From the NCBI GenBank assembly GCA_020829485.1, contig JAIVFU010000010.1, positions 1-61,964 on the forward strand: 61,964 bases of DNA, written 5' to 3'. Numbering within the stretch: position 1 is the stretch's first letter; each line of letters opens with the position of its first letter. Of this stretch, positions 1 through 8,841 are shown piece by piece. The stretch is from Nostoc sp. CHAB 5834. GTDB lineage: Bacteria; Cyanobacteriota; Cyanobacteriia; Cyanobacteriales; Nostocaceae. Both the position numbers and the translations under genes were made by a program. Under the pieces are notes generated by a model, which did not search any database, was not told where the DNA came from, and worked only from the letters and a program-made list of their open reading frames with translations.

Positions 1-109
1 ACACGGCTGTGATAAAGTCTTCCATAGATAACATTTGTCCCACCCCTGCAAGAGATAACAATCACAATCTCTGGCTTAAGCATAGGGTGGGATTTTCATC
101 TAGGGAAAG

Positions 110-757
110 TTGCACATCGCGTTAAATAGTTCATTTGCTGATTTTGCCGAACGCTCTAATTGTCCGCAGTTTGAGAAAGTGACAAAGCCAGTAATAACGG
201 GTATTCATCGTCAAGAACTGTATTTACCACGCATAGAACAAGCGCGATTATTGATGGCGTGGCTGGTTCCTGGAGTAGAAGAAATCCGCGCTGGCTTTGG
301 TTTAGATTTGTTGTCAGTGTTATTGGCAGAAGGGCGGACTTCGCGTTTAGTGCATGATTTACGAGAAGATTTGCAATTGGTACAGGGAATTTACAGTAGT
401 TTTTCTCTACAACGGGAATCGAGTTTATTTACAATTACTGCCTGGTTGGAACCAGAAAACCTGGAGGAAGTTGAGTCTTTAATTTGCGCTCATTTGGATG
501 ATTTGCAGACTACAGGAATTAGTGAACAGGAACTTGCTCGTACACGCAGGCTGCTATGTAATGAGTATGCGTTTTCTACCGAAACGCCAAATCAGCTTAC
601 AGGGCTTTATGGGTATTACAATACCATCGCCCAAGCTGAATTAGCTGTGACATATCCCCAGCAGATTCAGTCTTTTGATGCCAAAGAACTACAAAAATTA
701 GCTAAACAATATCTCTCGCTGGAGAATTACGCGGTTACTGTACTTAAACCGTGTTAG
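110..757 (+). pseudogene. C-terminal half of an M16 zinc peptidase, 5'-truncated
   Basis: The reading frame gives about 215 residues that match only the C-terminal half of M16 (pitrilysin/processing-peptidase-like) proteins. The conserved segment with R-T-S-R-L followed by L-R-E-D-L and a Tyr-rich strand lies near residues 75-95, as in the second half of the roughly 420-residue family. The N-terminal half, where the zinc motif HxxEH sits, is absent. A stop codon lies in frame at 101-103, further in-frame stops lie at 29-31, 56-58 and 77-79, and nothing M16-like was recognised in the other frames of bases 1-100. The only start is a TTG at 110. The intact downstream gene is a second M16 protein, the usual paired arrangement. 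I infer a degraded gene, although an inactive short partner made from the TTG cannot be excluded. Confidence 0.6.
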
Positions 758-844
758 TCATTAGTTATTAGTCATTAGTCATTAGCAAAAGACAAATGAC
801 TAATGACAAAGGACAAATGACAAATAACAAAGGACAAAAGATAA
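758..844. repeat. Short tandem repeats (STRR type) between the M16 genes
   Basis: Heptanucleotide-like units of the GTCATTA and GACAAAT/GACAAAG type fill the gap, first in one orientation and then as the inverse complement, so the region can fold into an imperfect hairpin. The last unit runs straight into the ATG of the next gene at 845. Confidence 0.8.
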
Positions 845-2116
845 ATGACAACCTTGCTGCAAAAATCGCCTATCCATCGTACTGTATTGAACAATGGCAT
901 TGTCGTGCTGGTGGCAGAAAATCCTGCTGCGGACATTATTGCGGCGCGAATTTTTGTGCGTGCTGGTAGCTGTAACGAAAACCGCGAACAAGCAGGGTTG
1001 GCACATTTGCTCTCAGCAGTGATGACAAAGGGATGCGATGGTCTTTCTAGTTTGGAAATTGCAGAAAAAGTCGAGTCTGTAGGAGCAAGTTTAAGTGCAG
1101 ATGCTGGCACTGATTATTTTTTGCTATCTTTCAAAACGGTAACATCCGATTTTGGGGAAATTTTAACATTAGCAGGGCGGATTTTGCGATCGCCTACTTT
1201 TCCCGAAACTCAAGTGGAACTAGAACGGCGTTTAGCACTCCAAGATATTCGTTCCCAAAAAGAGCAACCGTTCAATGTCGCCTTTGAACAAATGCGGCAG
1301 GTAATGTACCAAAATCATCCATATTCCATGTCGGTGCTGGGAGATGAAACCACCATGAGTAGCTTAACTCGTGCGGATTTAGTGGAATATCACCAAACTT
1401 ATTTTCGTCCAGATAATGTAGTAATTAGTATTGCTGGTAGAGTCATAGCCACAGATGCAGCCGCGTTGGTGGAAGAAGTTTTTGCTGATTGGCAAGCGCC
1501 AGCCCAAGCACTACCAATACTGAATTTACCTGAGATTAAGGTGGAACCACAGGTAAGAGTTAAGCCAGTACAAACACAACAATCAATCGTGATGCTTGGG
1601 TATTTGGGAACATCAGTGAGTTCTGTTGACTACGCCGCCCTGAAGTTGCTGTGTACCTACTTGGGAAATGGGCTTTCTAGCCGCTTGTTTGTAGAATTGC
1701 GCGAAAAGCGCGGTTTAGCTTACGAAGTATCCGCCTTTTACTCCACAAGGCTATTTCCAGCCTCATTTGTGGTTTACATGGGTACAGCACCAGAAAATAC
1801 CAGCATTGCCCTAGAAGGACTGCGTACAGAAGTAGATTTGTTATGTACCACCGAAGTATCCGAAAGCGCACTCCAAGCTGCTAAAAACAAGATTTTGGGG
1901 CAGTACGCCTTGGGTAAACAAACGAACGGACAAATTGCTCAGATATACGGTTGGTATGAAATTTTGGGCTTAGGAATTGATTTTGACACCAAGTTCCAAG
2001 AATTGATTGCGGCTGTGAGTGCCCAGGATGCCATCGCTTCAGCTTGTAAGTATTTAAAAGAGCCTTACTTGTCTTTAGTTGGTCAAGAAGAAGCAATTAA
2101 TCGAGCGATCGCATAA
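845..2116 (+). CDS. M16 family peptidase-like protein, non-catalytic partner
   Basis: At 423 residues this has the full length of a two-domain M16B protein. The position that normally carries the zinc-binding HxxEH reads H-L-L-S-A-V around residues 56-61, so the catalytic Glu and second His are missing. The C-terminal half keeps the conserved R/Y pair in the R-E-K-R-G-L-A-Y segment near residues 283-290. In M16B heterodimers one subunit carries HxxEH and the other carries R/Y, so this should be the non-catalytic subunit. Its expected catalytic partner immediately upstream is only a remnant here, which would leave the pair without an active site unless another M16 gene elsewhere supplies it. 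The ATG overlaps the end of a short tandem repeat and has no clear Shine-Dalgarno sequence. Confidence 0.85.
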   Translation: MTTLLQKSPIHRTVLNNGIVVLVAENPAADIIAARIFVRAGSCNENREQAGLAHLLSAVMTKGCDGLSSLEIAEKVESVGASLSADAGTDYFLLSFKTVTSDFGEILTLAGRILRSPTFPETQVELERRLALQDIRSQKEQPFNVAFEQMRQVMYQNHPYSMSVLGDETTMSSLTRADLVEYHQTYFRPDNVVISIAGRVIATDAAALVEEVFADWQAPAQALPILNLPEIKVEPQVRVKPVQTQQSIVMLGYLGTSVSSVDYAALKLLCTYLGNGLSSRLFVELREKRGLAYEVSAFYSTRLFPASFVVYMGTAPENTSIALEGLRTEVDLLCTTEVSESALQAAKNKILGQYALGKQTNGQIAQIYGWYEILGLGIDFDTKFQELIAAVSAQDAIASACKYLKEPYLSLVGQEEAINRAIA

Positions 2117-2205
2117 CTGAAAATGTACAATCGTAAAATACAGCAGCTGTTTTTTAGACCAAGCGGCTGTACCATTAGCGTGAGAATATTCTGGGAGTAA
2201 ATTCC

Positions 2206-3231
2206 ATGCAAAGCAGCCTGACAGCAAGTATTTTGAGTGACTTAAAATTACTAGACCCAACTGTAAATCGCTGTAGAATGGAAAAACCGCCAAAGGGTTG
2301 GTGGACAAAGAGGTCTAAATCTTTATTAGCCATTGAAATTCTCTTGTTCTCCGCTACGCCTCTAATTATTGCCTCAACGGCTGTAGTATCAATAGCAGCA
2401 CCACAAAAAATTGCCCAAGTAAATCCTGGAAATAGCATTAACCGCCCTATCCTCAAAGTTGGTAGTCAAGGCGAACGCGTATCTGAACTTCAGGCAGCTC
2501 TGAAACTTTTGGGTTTTTATTCTGGTGTCGTAGATGGTACATATAGTCAGAATACGGCCAGTGCTGTTTCCCGGTTTAAACAAGCTGCTGGTTTGAATCC
2601 CGATGGTATTGTTGATGCCAGCACTTGGCAACGACTTTTCCCTAATCAACCAGTAGCAGCATCAACCGTTCCTTCATCCCAGCCAAGATTTAACTCAGCT
2701 AACAATTTTCCTGTTCCAACCCAGGCTAGCAATGTCAGCAACGTTGTAAATTCCAATCCTCCAAGACAAGCTGTAATACAAGTTCCGACTAACCCCGAAC
2801 CAAGACCTACTACCCCAAGACAAGCTGTAAGACAAGTTCCGAACAGCCCTGAACCAAGACCTGCTACCCCAAGAAGAACTACAACTTCAAGCACACAAAA
2901 AATGCCGAATCGGACTACATCAACTACTCGAAATCAGTCAACTACACGCACTCGGCAAACTACTCGAACTCAGCCAAACACAACTACTAAGCGAACCCCT
3001 GGTATTCAATACACCTCAGAAGGAATGCCAATTTTGCGTAGAGGATTACGTGGTTCTGAAGTTGTTAAGTTGCAACAACAACTGAAAAAGCTTGGTTTCT
3101 TGAAAGGTGATGCCGATGGAGACTTTGGCGAGACAACCGAAGCAGCTGTGAAAGCTGCACAAAAGCGCTATGGTTTAGAAGCTGATGGTGTAGTTGGTGG
3201 CTCTACCTGGGAGGTTCTTTTGCGGCGTTAG
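2206..3231 (+). CDS. Membrane-anchored protein with two peptidoglycan-binding domains
   Basis: The 341-residue product has a basic N-terminus, one hydrophobic segment at about residues 38-65, a PG_binding_1 domain at about 82-146, a Thr/Pro/Arg/Gln-rich linker at about 150-270, and a second PG_binding_1 domain at about 273-341. Both domains show the pattern G-x-x-G-x-x-V-x-x-L-Q, L-G-F and a D-G-x-x-G-x-x-T segment followed by a final W. The linker contains an internal repeat of the type P-R-Q-A-V-x-Q-V-P-x-x-P-E-P-R-P. No catalytic domain is present, so the likely role is binding cell-wall peptidoglycan from the periplasmic side. A GGGAG ribosome-binding sequence lies about 10 nt before the ATG. 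The gene stands alone. Confidence 0.85.
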   Translation: MQSSLTASILSDLKLLDPTVNRCRMEKPPKGWWTKRSKSLLAIEILLFSATPLIIASTAVVSIAAPQKIAQVNPGNSINRPILKVGSQGERVSELQAALKLLGFYSGVVDGTYSQNTASAVSRFKQAAGLNPDGIVDASTWQRLFPNQPVAASTVPSSQPRFNSANNFPVPTQASNVSNVVNSNPPRQAVIQVPTNPEPRPTTPRQAVRQVPNSPEPRPATPRRTTTSSTQKMPNRTTSTTRNQSTTRTRQTTRTQPNTTTKRTPGIQYTSEGMPILRRGLRGSEVVKLQQQLKKLGFLKGDADGDFGETTEAAVKAAQKRYGLEADGVVGGSTWEVLLRR

Positions 3232-3341
3232 TCCCAACAGCATTAGGCTGATATTAAAGTTGCCATCCACTATAGTGCAATTTTGGCAGTTCCCTGAATG
3301 ACTTTGGAACTTGCTAGTGGTAAATACCCTCTTTTAAGTAC

Positions 3342-3380
3342 AGAGGTTTCTCGACCGAGAGAAACCTCTATAAAATTTTT
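3342..3380 (+). terminator. Candidate hairpin terminator after the PG-binding gene
   Basis: A perfect 11-bp inverted repeat (AGAGGTTTCTC, 6-nt loop, GAGAAACCTCT, 3342-3369) is followed after a few bases by five T. It lies about 110 bp after the stop at 3231. The distance and modest GC content make it plausible rather than certain. Confidence 0.45.
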
Positions 3381-3615
3381 GCTGCTCTATTCATTTTTGA
3401 TGAATTTAATTCGTGGTACATCCTGCAATACGATAAAGATACACCAATTAAAACTATCTCTCTATGCCAGCACTGAAAAATTACATTGCTTTTGGGCTGA
3501 CAAAAAATGATGGCAACTTTAAGAGTCAAGCACAACGACACCTGATCGTGTTACAGATCACAGCTGTAAATAGTGAAATTAATTAAACTTACTGCTAATT
3601 CCTCTAAAAAAACTT

Positions 3616-3969
3616 ATGAAACACTTTTTATTAACTTGGCTCGGTACTGCGGTGGCGTTATTTCTGACTGCTAATATCGTTCCAGGATTCTTTATCAAGA
3701 ATTTTGTGACTGCCTTGATAGCTGCCCTTGTTATTGGTCTGGTTAATGCATTTGTTAGACCAATTTTGCAGATTTTGACGTTTCCAATTACCTTACTCAC
3801 CTTTGGTTTATTTACATTGGTAATCAACGCTTTAACCCTTTGGTTAGCAAGTGCCTTGACTCCTGGTTCTGGTTTTGAGATTCAGGGCTTTTTACCTGCT
3901 TTGTTAGGTTCAATTGTGTTAGCTATTGTATCTAGCGTAATTAACTATTTTTTGAGAGTTGTTGACTAG
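3616..3969 (+). CDS. Phage-holin-4_2-family small membrane protein
   Basis: The 117-residue protein is almost wholly hydrophobic, with four predicted membrane segments at about residues 5-24, 29-50, 54-80 and 90-113. The conserved signature with N-A-F-V-R-P-I-L and the T-F-P-I-T-L-L-T-F-G-L-F segment identifies the Phage_holin_4_2 (PF04020) family. Despite the family name, this is a widespread chromosomal bacterial membrane protein of unknown function and there is no endolysin or other phage gene nearby. I see no evidence for lysis activity. Confidence 0.85.
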   Translation: MKHFLLTWLGTAVALFLTANIVPGFFIKNFVTALIAALVIGLVNAFVRPILQILTFPITLLTFGLFTLVINALTLWLASALTPGSGFEIQGFLPALLGSIVLAIVSSVINYFLRVVD

Positions 3970-4032
3970 AAAATTAGTTAAGTTTTGTAATACTCATAAT
4001 AAGCTGTTACGCAAATAATATTGTACATTTAC

Positions 4033-4096
4033 CTGATGACTGATGACTGATGACTGATGACTGAAAACCCGTTAACAGTCAACAGTCAACAGTTAA
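4033..4096. repeat. Short tandem repeats CTGATGA and AACAGTC
   Basis: About four units of CTGATGA are followed by GTTAACAGTC/AACAGTC units. Such STRR blocks are typical of Nostocales intergenic DNA. They separate the end of the convergent CbiG-like gene from the holin-like gene. Confidence 0.8.
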
Positions 4097-4120
4097 CCAC
4101 ATCAAAAGTGTTTATATAGT

Positions 4121-4639
4121 TTAGACGCGCATCAGCTTATTTGAGGCTTGGGCAACAGCTAGCGTTACCGCTCCTGGTTGCCCTTTTAGCTGGAAAATTT
4201 GTTTAGGAATTAGGAATCTCACTCCCAATGCTTCTGTATTCGTAAAAGGGGAAGCAGTCAATAATGGGGTTTGAGTGGCTGCAAGAATAGCAGCTGCCTC
4301 TGCTACGCTAGGTGTACCTACTTTGTGGTCGGTAATTGTGGTAGGGTTGGGGACACAGACACAGCGAAGGATTTGGGCAGAAAAAGTTTTTAGGGGTAAA
4401 TTGCGTAGGTTACAAAGTTCTATTAAAGCAACTTCTGAGGATTTAGTGTCAATGGTAGCAAAACCTGCGATCGCACTTTGAAAAAGTTGATTTTCTCGAA
4501 AGACTTGCTCAATTGCCCCATCAATCAACTGCCATGAGGTTCCCCGTTTACAACCGATTCCTACCCATAAAACCTGTTGCACTTGGTGTATTTCCTTATT
4601 CAACTCGTCAGGGTTTAGTTTATTCCAACAGCCAACCAA
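4121..4639 (-). CDS. Cobalamin biosynthesis protein, CbiG C-terminal/CobE-like
   Basis: The 172-residue product matches the C-terminal domain of CbiG (CobE-like). It has a glycine-rich start V-L-W-V-G-I-G-C-K-R-G-T, the central segment G-F-A-T-I-D-T-K-S-S-E, and the late motif G-T-P-S-V-A-E-A-A-A. In full CbiG this domain accompanies an N-terminal part that opens the delta-lactone of cobalt-precorrin-5A, which is absent here. Stand-alone versions occur in cyanobacteria. The start is uncertain: the longest frame begins with TTG and overlaps the 3' end of the upstream Uma2 gene by 20 nt, and a later TTG or GTG just before the glycine-rich strand is also possible. The only other cobalamin gene here is at 40.2-41.7 kb. 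Confidence 0.75.
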   Translation of the reverse strand: MVGCWNKLNPDELNKEIHQVQQVLWVGIGCKRGTSWQLIDGAIEQVFRENQLFQSAIAGFATIDTKSSEVALIELCNLRNLPLKTFSAQILRCVCVPNPTTITDHKVGTPSVAEAAAILAATQTPLLTASPFTNTEALGVRFLIPKQIFQLKGQPGAVTLAVAQASNKLMRV

Positions 4640-5183
4640 ATAAATCTCCTACTGTCAGCCTCAACTCACTTGCAAAATCTGGCACAGGGAGTAAAGCTTC
4701 TAATTCATCCAACATGACTGGCTGTTGATTGCGGATGTACACGAATACCGTTTGTTCTTCTGGATCGATCAGCCAACCCATTTGTGTTTCATAATTCAGA
4801 CAATGCAGAATATTTTTTGTAACTTTCGTTTGTCTTTGGTCAGGTGATAGAATCTCGATAGTCCAATCGGGAGCTGCTGAAAATAAATTTGCGACCCTGC
4901 CATTTTCTTTGCGAGGTATTCTCTCCCAAGTAAATACCGCTACATCCGGGATAATTGATCTGCCACCAAAAGTACACCGCAGTTCTGGATATGCTCGTGC
5001 AACTTTTTGGGGTTTCAAGACAGCATTAACAGTAATAATCAGTTCGCCTTGAATAGTGCTATGTTCACCCTGTGCCATTGGTTTTTGAATAATTTGACCA
5101 TCGATGTATTCACTAGCAGGCTTCGTTTCTGGTAGCTTCAAAAACTCTGCCAAAGTTATGTTTTTAGATTGTGTCCGTACCAT
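4620..5183 (-). CDS. Uma2 family endonuclease-like protein (DUF820)
   Basis: The 187-residue protein has the Uma2/DUF820 layout of the PD-(D/E)XK superfamily. An N-terminal L-A-E-F-L-x-L-P-E-T segment is followed by E-Y-I-D-G-x-I, then a core with I-P-D-V-A-V-F (catalytic Asp) and W-T-I-E-I-L-S-P-D-Q (catalytic Glu), and a Lys shortly after. The end W-L-I-D-P-E-E is also typical. These proteins are present in many copies per cyanobacterial genome and their cellular role is not established. It overlaps the following CbiG-like frame by 20 nt. The ATG start agrees with the conserved N-terminus. Confidence 0.85.
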   Translation of the reverse strand: MVRTQSKNITLAEFLKLPETKPASEYIDGQIIQKPMAQGEHSTIQGELIITVNAVLKPQKVARAYPELRCTFGGRSIIPDVAVFTWERIPRKENGRVANLFSAAPDWTIEILSPDQRQTKVTKNILHCLNYETQMGWLIDPEEQTVFVYIRNQQPVMLDELEALLPVPDFASELRLTVGDLFGWLLE

Positions 5184-5285
5184 TTGCGATCGCCTCCAAA
5201 TCCAGCAATTCTGATTAAAAAACCAGCTTAACTCTTACTCAGCGTACCTTTGCGCTACCTCAGCGTACCTTTGCGTTAAAAAAAA

Positions 5286-7049
5286 TTACATCCTCTCCAA
5301 TACCTCAATTCCCAACAACTCCAATCCCAACTTCAGCGTTCTAGCAGTCAAATCACATAAAACCAAGCGGGATGTCCTCTGTGGTTCCTCCGCCTCCAAA
5401 ACCTGAACTCCCTGATTGCGATCATAAAACTGATTAAACTTCTTACTCAGTTCATACAAATACTCACATAAACGATTAGGCAGCAAATCTTGCTCTACAC
5501 TACTAATAACTTCATCCAATTGAAGTAAATATTTTGCTAGGGCTAATTCTGTTTCATGCTCCAACAAAACAGCATTATTTCCCAACTCCTTAAAGTTAAT
5601 ATCACCCTTGCGGCTAATCCCTTGAATCCGCGCATAAGCATACAACATATAGGGCGCAGTATTACCTTTGAAATCCAGCATTTTATCGTAGCTGAAAATG
5701 TAGTTACTGGTGCGGTTTTGGCTTAAGTCTGCATATTTAACTGCGCTGATTCCAACTACCCTAGCAACTTCATTAATAAATTCTTCAGTTTCTTGCCGTT
5801 CTTCTTCTTGTAATCTAGTTTTGAGGTCAGCCTGGGCACGAGAAACAGCTTCATCTAATAAATCCCGTAACCGCACAGTATCCCCAGAACGAGTTTTGAA
5901 TTTTTTCCCATCTTCTCCTAACACCAACCCAAAGGGCACATGCACTAATTCCACATCATCGGGAATCCATCCAGCTTTGCGTGCCACCTGGAAAAATTGG
6001 GCAAAGTGGTTTCCTTGTCCAGAATCTGTTACATAAATTATCCGCTTTGCTTCATCCTGCTGAATCCGGTAGCGAAGTGATGCTAAATCAGTTGTGGCGT
6101 AGTTATAGCCGCCATCTGATTTCTGCACAATTAAAGGCAAAGGTTCACCTTCTCTATTTGTAAATCCTTCCAAGAAAACGCATTTTGCCCCCTGATTTTC
6201 TACCAGTAACCCTGATTTATCTAAATCTTCCACAACTTTTGGTAATAAGGGGTTGTAAAAAGATTCGCCCCGTTCAGTTAACTTGATATCCAGCAACTCA
6301 TAAATTATTTGAAACTCTCGCCGTGATTGTTCGCACAGCAGTTTCCAAGCATGAAGTGTATCCTCTGCACCTGCCTGTAATCTGACAACTTCTTGGCGTG
6401 CTGTTTCTTGAAAAGCTGCATCTGTATCAAACCGCAGTTTAGCTTTGCGGTAAAAAGAGACTAAATCACCAATATCTAAAGCATTAGCGGTAGTAAGCGC
6501 GTCTGGGTAAACTTCCCGCAGATAGGCGATTAACATGCCAAACTGCGTACCCCAATCACCCACATGATTTAACCGTAAAACATCGTGTCCTTGAAATTCT
6601 AAAATCCGGGCGATCGCATCACCAATAATCGTAGAACGCAAGTGTCCAACGTGCATTTCTTTGGCAATATTCGGACTAGAAAAATCCACAATTTCCCGCT
6701 GGGGCGTTTTCGCGGCTGGAACTCCCAACCTGGGATCAGCTTGAATCTCGTTCAGTTGTGCTTCTAGGTAAGCCGTTTTCAGTTTTAGATTGATAAATCC
6801 TGGCCCAGCGATTTCTGGCGGTTCGCAGATTTCGGATACATCTAGTTTCAGAACGATCGCACCTGCGATCGCTCTTGGTTGCTTTGCTAACTTTTTACTC
6901 AGGGATAAAGCCACATTTGCCTGATAATCACCAAATTTAGGATTGCTAGCAGAAACCAAAATTGGATCTACTCCAGCAAAATCAGCGCCAAAAGCCGCGA
7001 CTATTGCCTGCTCAAGCTGAACTTTTAGTTTTTCTTGTGTAGCGTTCAT
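5286..7049 (-). CDS. argS: Arginyl-tRNA synthetase
   Basis: The 587-residue protein is a class I aminoacyl-tRNA synthetase that charges tRNA-Arg in the cytoplasm. It has the N-terminal ArgRS-specific domain at about residues 1-100, the HIGH motif as H-V-G-H at 133-136 inside the [12 protein letters not shown] block, and a DALR anticodon-binding domain with the family end [10 protein letters not shown]. In place of KMSKS it has G-K-K-F-K-T-R-S-G, normal for ArgRS. Length and ends match the family. It starts at ATG 7049. A direct repeat of CAGCGTACCTTTGCG lies just upstream of it at about 5238-5275, after the stop of argS in transcription order. Confidence 0.97.
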   Translation of the reverse strand: MNATQEKLKVQLEQAIVAAFGADFAGVDPILVSASNPKFGDYQANVALSLSKKLAKQPRAIAGAIVLKLDVSEICEPPEIAGPGFINLKLKTAYLEAQLNEIQADPRLGVPAAKTPQREIVDFSSPNIAKEMHVGHLRSTIIGDAIARILEFQGHDVLRLNHVGDWGTQFGMLIAYLREVYPDALTTANALDIGDLVSFYRKAKLRFDTDAAFQETARQEVVRLQAGAEDTLHAWKLLCEQSRREFQIIYELLDIKLTERGESFYNPLLPKVVEDLDKSGLLVENQGAKCVFLEGFTNREGEPLPLIVQKSDGGYNYATTDLASLRYRIQQDEAKRIIYVTDSGQGNHFAQFFQVARKAGWIPDDVELVHVPFGLVLGEDGKKFKTRSGDTVRLRDLLDEAVSRAQADLKTRLQEEERQETEEFINEVARVVGISAVKYADLSQNRTSNYIFSYDKMLDFKGNTAPYMLYAYARIQGISRKGDINFKELGNNAVLLEHETELALAKYLLQLDEVISSVEQDLLPNRLCEYLYELSKKFNQFYDRNQGVQVLEAEEPQRTSRLVLCDLTARTLKLGLELLGIEVLERM

Positions 7050-7345
7050 ATATAAATTTTATCTGGGAGAGAGAATGTAGCTCTGGAAAAGCTTGATTAT
7101 TAACTTTAGCATTTCATTTTGAGCCACTCGATTCATGAGGCGATTTTGACTATATTGAGTGATTGCTTTAATAATTGTCAATAAGACACTCTATCTGTAA
7201 TATAAATTTCACCTATAGGACTAATATTTGATTTCTGAAAAAGCTCCGTACAGATCGAAAAGCCTAATTCCCTACTCCCTACTCCCCGCCCACATAGATA
7301 ATTTCAAAAATCAAATAGGATTCCTATATACAGATAAGCGTTAGC

Positions 7346-7537
7346 ATGAAAGTACGCGAAGTTATCAAACGACTAGAAGCTGATGGTTGGTATCTTGCTA
7401 GAACTAAAGGTAGTCATCGACAGTTCAAACATCCAGATAAATCCAGTACTGTAACAGTATCTGGTAAACCAAATGTGGATGTGCCAATTGGTACTCTTAA
7501 AAATATCTGGAGACAAGCTCAATTGGAGGAAGACTAA
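7346..7537 (+). CDS. hicA: HicA-type mRNA interferase toxin
   Basis: The 63-residue protein has the HicA (YcfA) double-stranded-RNA-binding-like fold signature: K-V-R-E-V-I-K-R-L near the start, G-W-Y then K-G-S-H-R-Q-F-K-H with the catalytic His at residue 24, and a late D-V-P-I-G-T-L segment. HicA toxins cleave mRNA during translation and are neutralised by HicB. The stop codon overlaps the start of hicB (TAATG), the usual toxin-first order. Both genes appear complete, so the module may be active. Confidence 0.93.
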   Translation: MKVREVIKRLEADGWYLARTKGSHRQFKHPDKSSTVTVSGKPNVDVPIGTLKNIWRQAQLEED

Positions 7538-7761
7538 TGCATTATACAGTTGTGATTGAAAAGGGAGAAACTAGTTACGGCGCTTATGTCCCTGATTTAC
7601 CCGGTTGTGTAGCTGTGGGTGAAACTTTAGAAGAAGTCAAGCAGATGATTGCAGAAGCTATTGAATTTCATCTAGAAGGAATGTTGGAAGATGGTTTACC
7701 TATTCCTAAACCTACAAGCATCGCTCATGAGGTTGAAGTTGCAAACTACATCAAAATATAA
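7537..7761 (+). CDS. hicB: HicB-type antitoxin
   Basis: The 74-residue product matches short HicB antitoxins. The partially degenerate RNase H-like fold begins with Y-T-V-V-I-E-K and continues with Y-V-P-D-L-P-G-C-V-A-V-G-E-T and an amphipathic helix E-A-I-E-F-H-L-E-G-M. It binds and blocks HicA. No C-terminal DNA-binding extension is obvious, so autoregulation would rely on the complex or be absent. Translation is coupled to hicA through the TAATG overlap. Six nucleotides after its stop begins an IS-type end sequence (AGACCTCTTGCAAAAG). Confidence 0.92.
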   Translation: MHYTVVIEKGETSYGAYVPDLPGCVAVGETLEEVKQMIAEAIEFHLEGMLEDGLPIPKPTSIAHEVEVANYIKI

Positions 7762-7766
7762 TTATA

Positions 7767-7784
7767 AGACCTCTTGCAAAAGTC
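7767..7784. mobile_element. Solo IS-type terminal sequence AGACCTCTTGCAAAAGTC
   Basis: The same end occurs on the IS5-type remnant at 27133, inverted at 31638, and at both ends of the small element at 48015-48122. Here only one end is visible, directly after hicB. It is probably debris of an excised or deleted element. Confidence 0.5.
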
Positions 7785-7817
7785 TATCCCCTTTTCCACA
7801 TCCCTTTAAAAGTCAGG

Positions 7818-8006
7818 TTGAGCGATCGCATTTGCTTGTTGAGCGATCGCATTTGCTTGTTGAGCGATCAAATTTGCTTGTTGAGCGATCAAATTTGCTT
7901 GTTGAGCGATCAAATTTGCTTGTTGAGCGATCAAATTTGCTTGTTGAGCGACAGCATTTGCTTGTTGAGCGATGGCATTTGCTTGTTAAGCGATGGCATT
8001 TGCTTA
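7818..8006. repeat. 21-nt minisatellite, nine copies, built around HIP1-like sites
   Basis: Nine head-to-tail units of exactly 21 nt with consensus TTGAGCGAT-(CGC/CAA)-ATTTGCTTG fill 7818-8006. The first two copies carry a full HIP1 octamer GCGATCGC, copies 3-6 carry GCGATCAA, copy 7 GCGACAGC and copies 8-9 GCGATGGC. As 21 is a multiple of three, several frames on both strands stay open through the array, but none has a convincing start or ribosome-binding site. I treat it as non-coding. Confidence 0.92.
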
Positions 8007-8025
8007 TTTGGAAGTAGGTACGGTA

Positions 8026-8138
8026 CCAATACTGCGTAGGTTTTGCATAAAAAATAGAAATGTGTAGGTTGGGTTGAGGAACGAAACCCAACATTTTCCT
8101 GGGTTTGTTGGGTAACGCATTGCCTCAACCCAACCTAC
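8026..8138. repeat. Palindromic GTAGGTTGGGTTGAGG element, copy 1
   Basis: A stem arm GTAGGTTGGGTTGAGG (8064 onward) is matched by CCTCAACCCAACCTAC ending at 8138, with nested AACCCAACA/TGTTGGGT pairing inside. A 20-mer beginning CCAATACTGCGTAGG precedes it at 8026-8045. Both parts recur together at 40090-40189. Confidence 0.8.
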
Positions 8139-8271
8139 GAATATTCTTAACTGAGTGGGAACCGCTATAAACTACAGCAGAACATAATTATAGGAAACCA
8201 CTAAATTAGCTCTAAACAATCCTTCTAGAATATTCAAGTCTAGTAAAATGCGATCGCACCGCACTTTTAGC

Positions 8272-8730
8272 TTACAATTTCACACCGGATACACAGCAGC
8301 TATTTGGTGTTGATGCTGGTGCTGGAGATTTTAAATAACAAACAGCATTAGTACCTTGTACTCCTGGTCGAACATAGGTATAAGCACTACACCTGCTATC
8401 ATTAATACAAGACTCCTGGCAAACTGAAGCGGATGGTGAAGTCGTCACAAAAGATGTGTAATCGCTACCTGCTCTATCTCTACCAAATTCAGCAGTTACG
8501 GTATAACGTGGAATAGTGGTTGAGAGTGGCCCCACTTGAGCTGTGGCAGGTTGAGCCAATGGTATCAAGTTTAGAGCCGTACTAAAACCTAAAATGAGCA
8601 AAAGTGCCAACCCAAAAAATATAATATTTTTTGGGAAAACAAATTTTTCTTTGCATATTGCCAAGCTGCCACCATTGTTAATTTCATAAATCTCTCTTGG
8701 GTACACAGTATTATTAATAGCTGTATACAT
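8272..8730 (-). CDS. Secreted or membrane-anchored PAN-domain protein
   Basis: The 152-residue product has a polar N-terminus, a hydrophobic segment at about residues 35-58 followed by A-Q-P-A-T-A-Q as a likely signal cleavage region, and then a small PAN/apple-like domain. That domain contains R-A-G-S-D-Y, the Cys pattern C-Q-E-S-C, C-S-A-Y-T-Y, V-C-Y-L-K and a final C-C-V-S-G-V-K. The spacing fits PAN_4-type domains that form disulfides and bind proteins or sugars outside the cell. No partner gene is adjacent, and no strong ribosome-binding site precedes the ATG. Function beyond extracellular binding is unknown. Confidence 0.75.
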   Translation of the reverse strand: MYTAINNTVYPREIYEINNGGSLAICKEKFVFPKNIIFFGLALLLILGFSTALNLIPLAQPATAQVGPLSTTIPRYTVTAEFGRDRAGSDYTSFVTTSPSASVCQESCINDSRCSAYTYVRPGVQGTNAVCYLKSPAPASTPNSCCVSGVKL

Positions 8731-8841
8731 TACAGTTATTTGCTACCAAATACCAAAATTGTTAATAATTTTAAATAGTTCATTCACTGTGTAGCTATAG
8801 CGATTCCTATTCAGATGCAGTACAACATTACATCACCAGGT

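Noticed and set aside
3298..3510. 70-residue frame after the PG-binding gene
   Set aside because: It runs through the hairpin at 3342-3369, has no ribosome-binding site and no recognisable sequence.
3616..3969. Prophage remnant suggested by the holin family name
   Set aside because: The family is a common chromosomal membrane protein and no other phage gene is present.
7818..8006. Possible CRISPR array
   Set aside because: Units are contiguous without spacers and no cas gene is nearby. The same holds for 23377-23514 and 48293-48523.
7691..8039. Heptad-repeat peptides over the first 21-nt minisatellite, on both strands
   Set aside because: Openness follows from the 21-nt period; no start with ribosome-binding site, and all frames are equally open.
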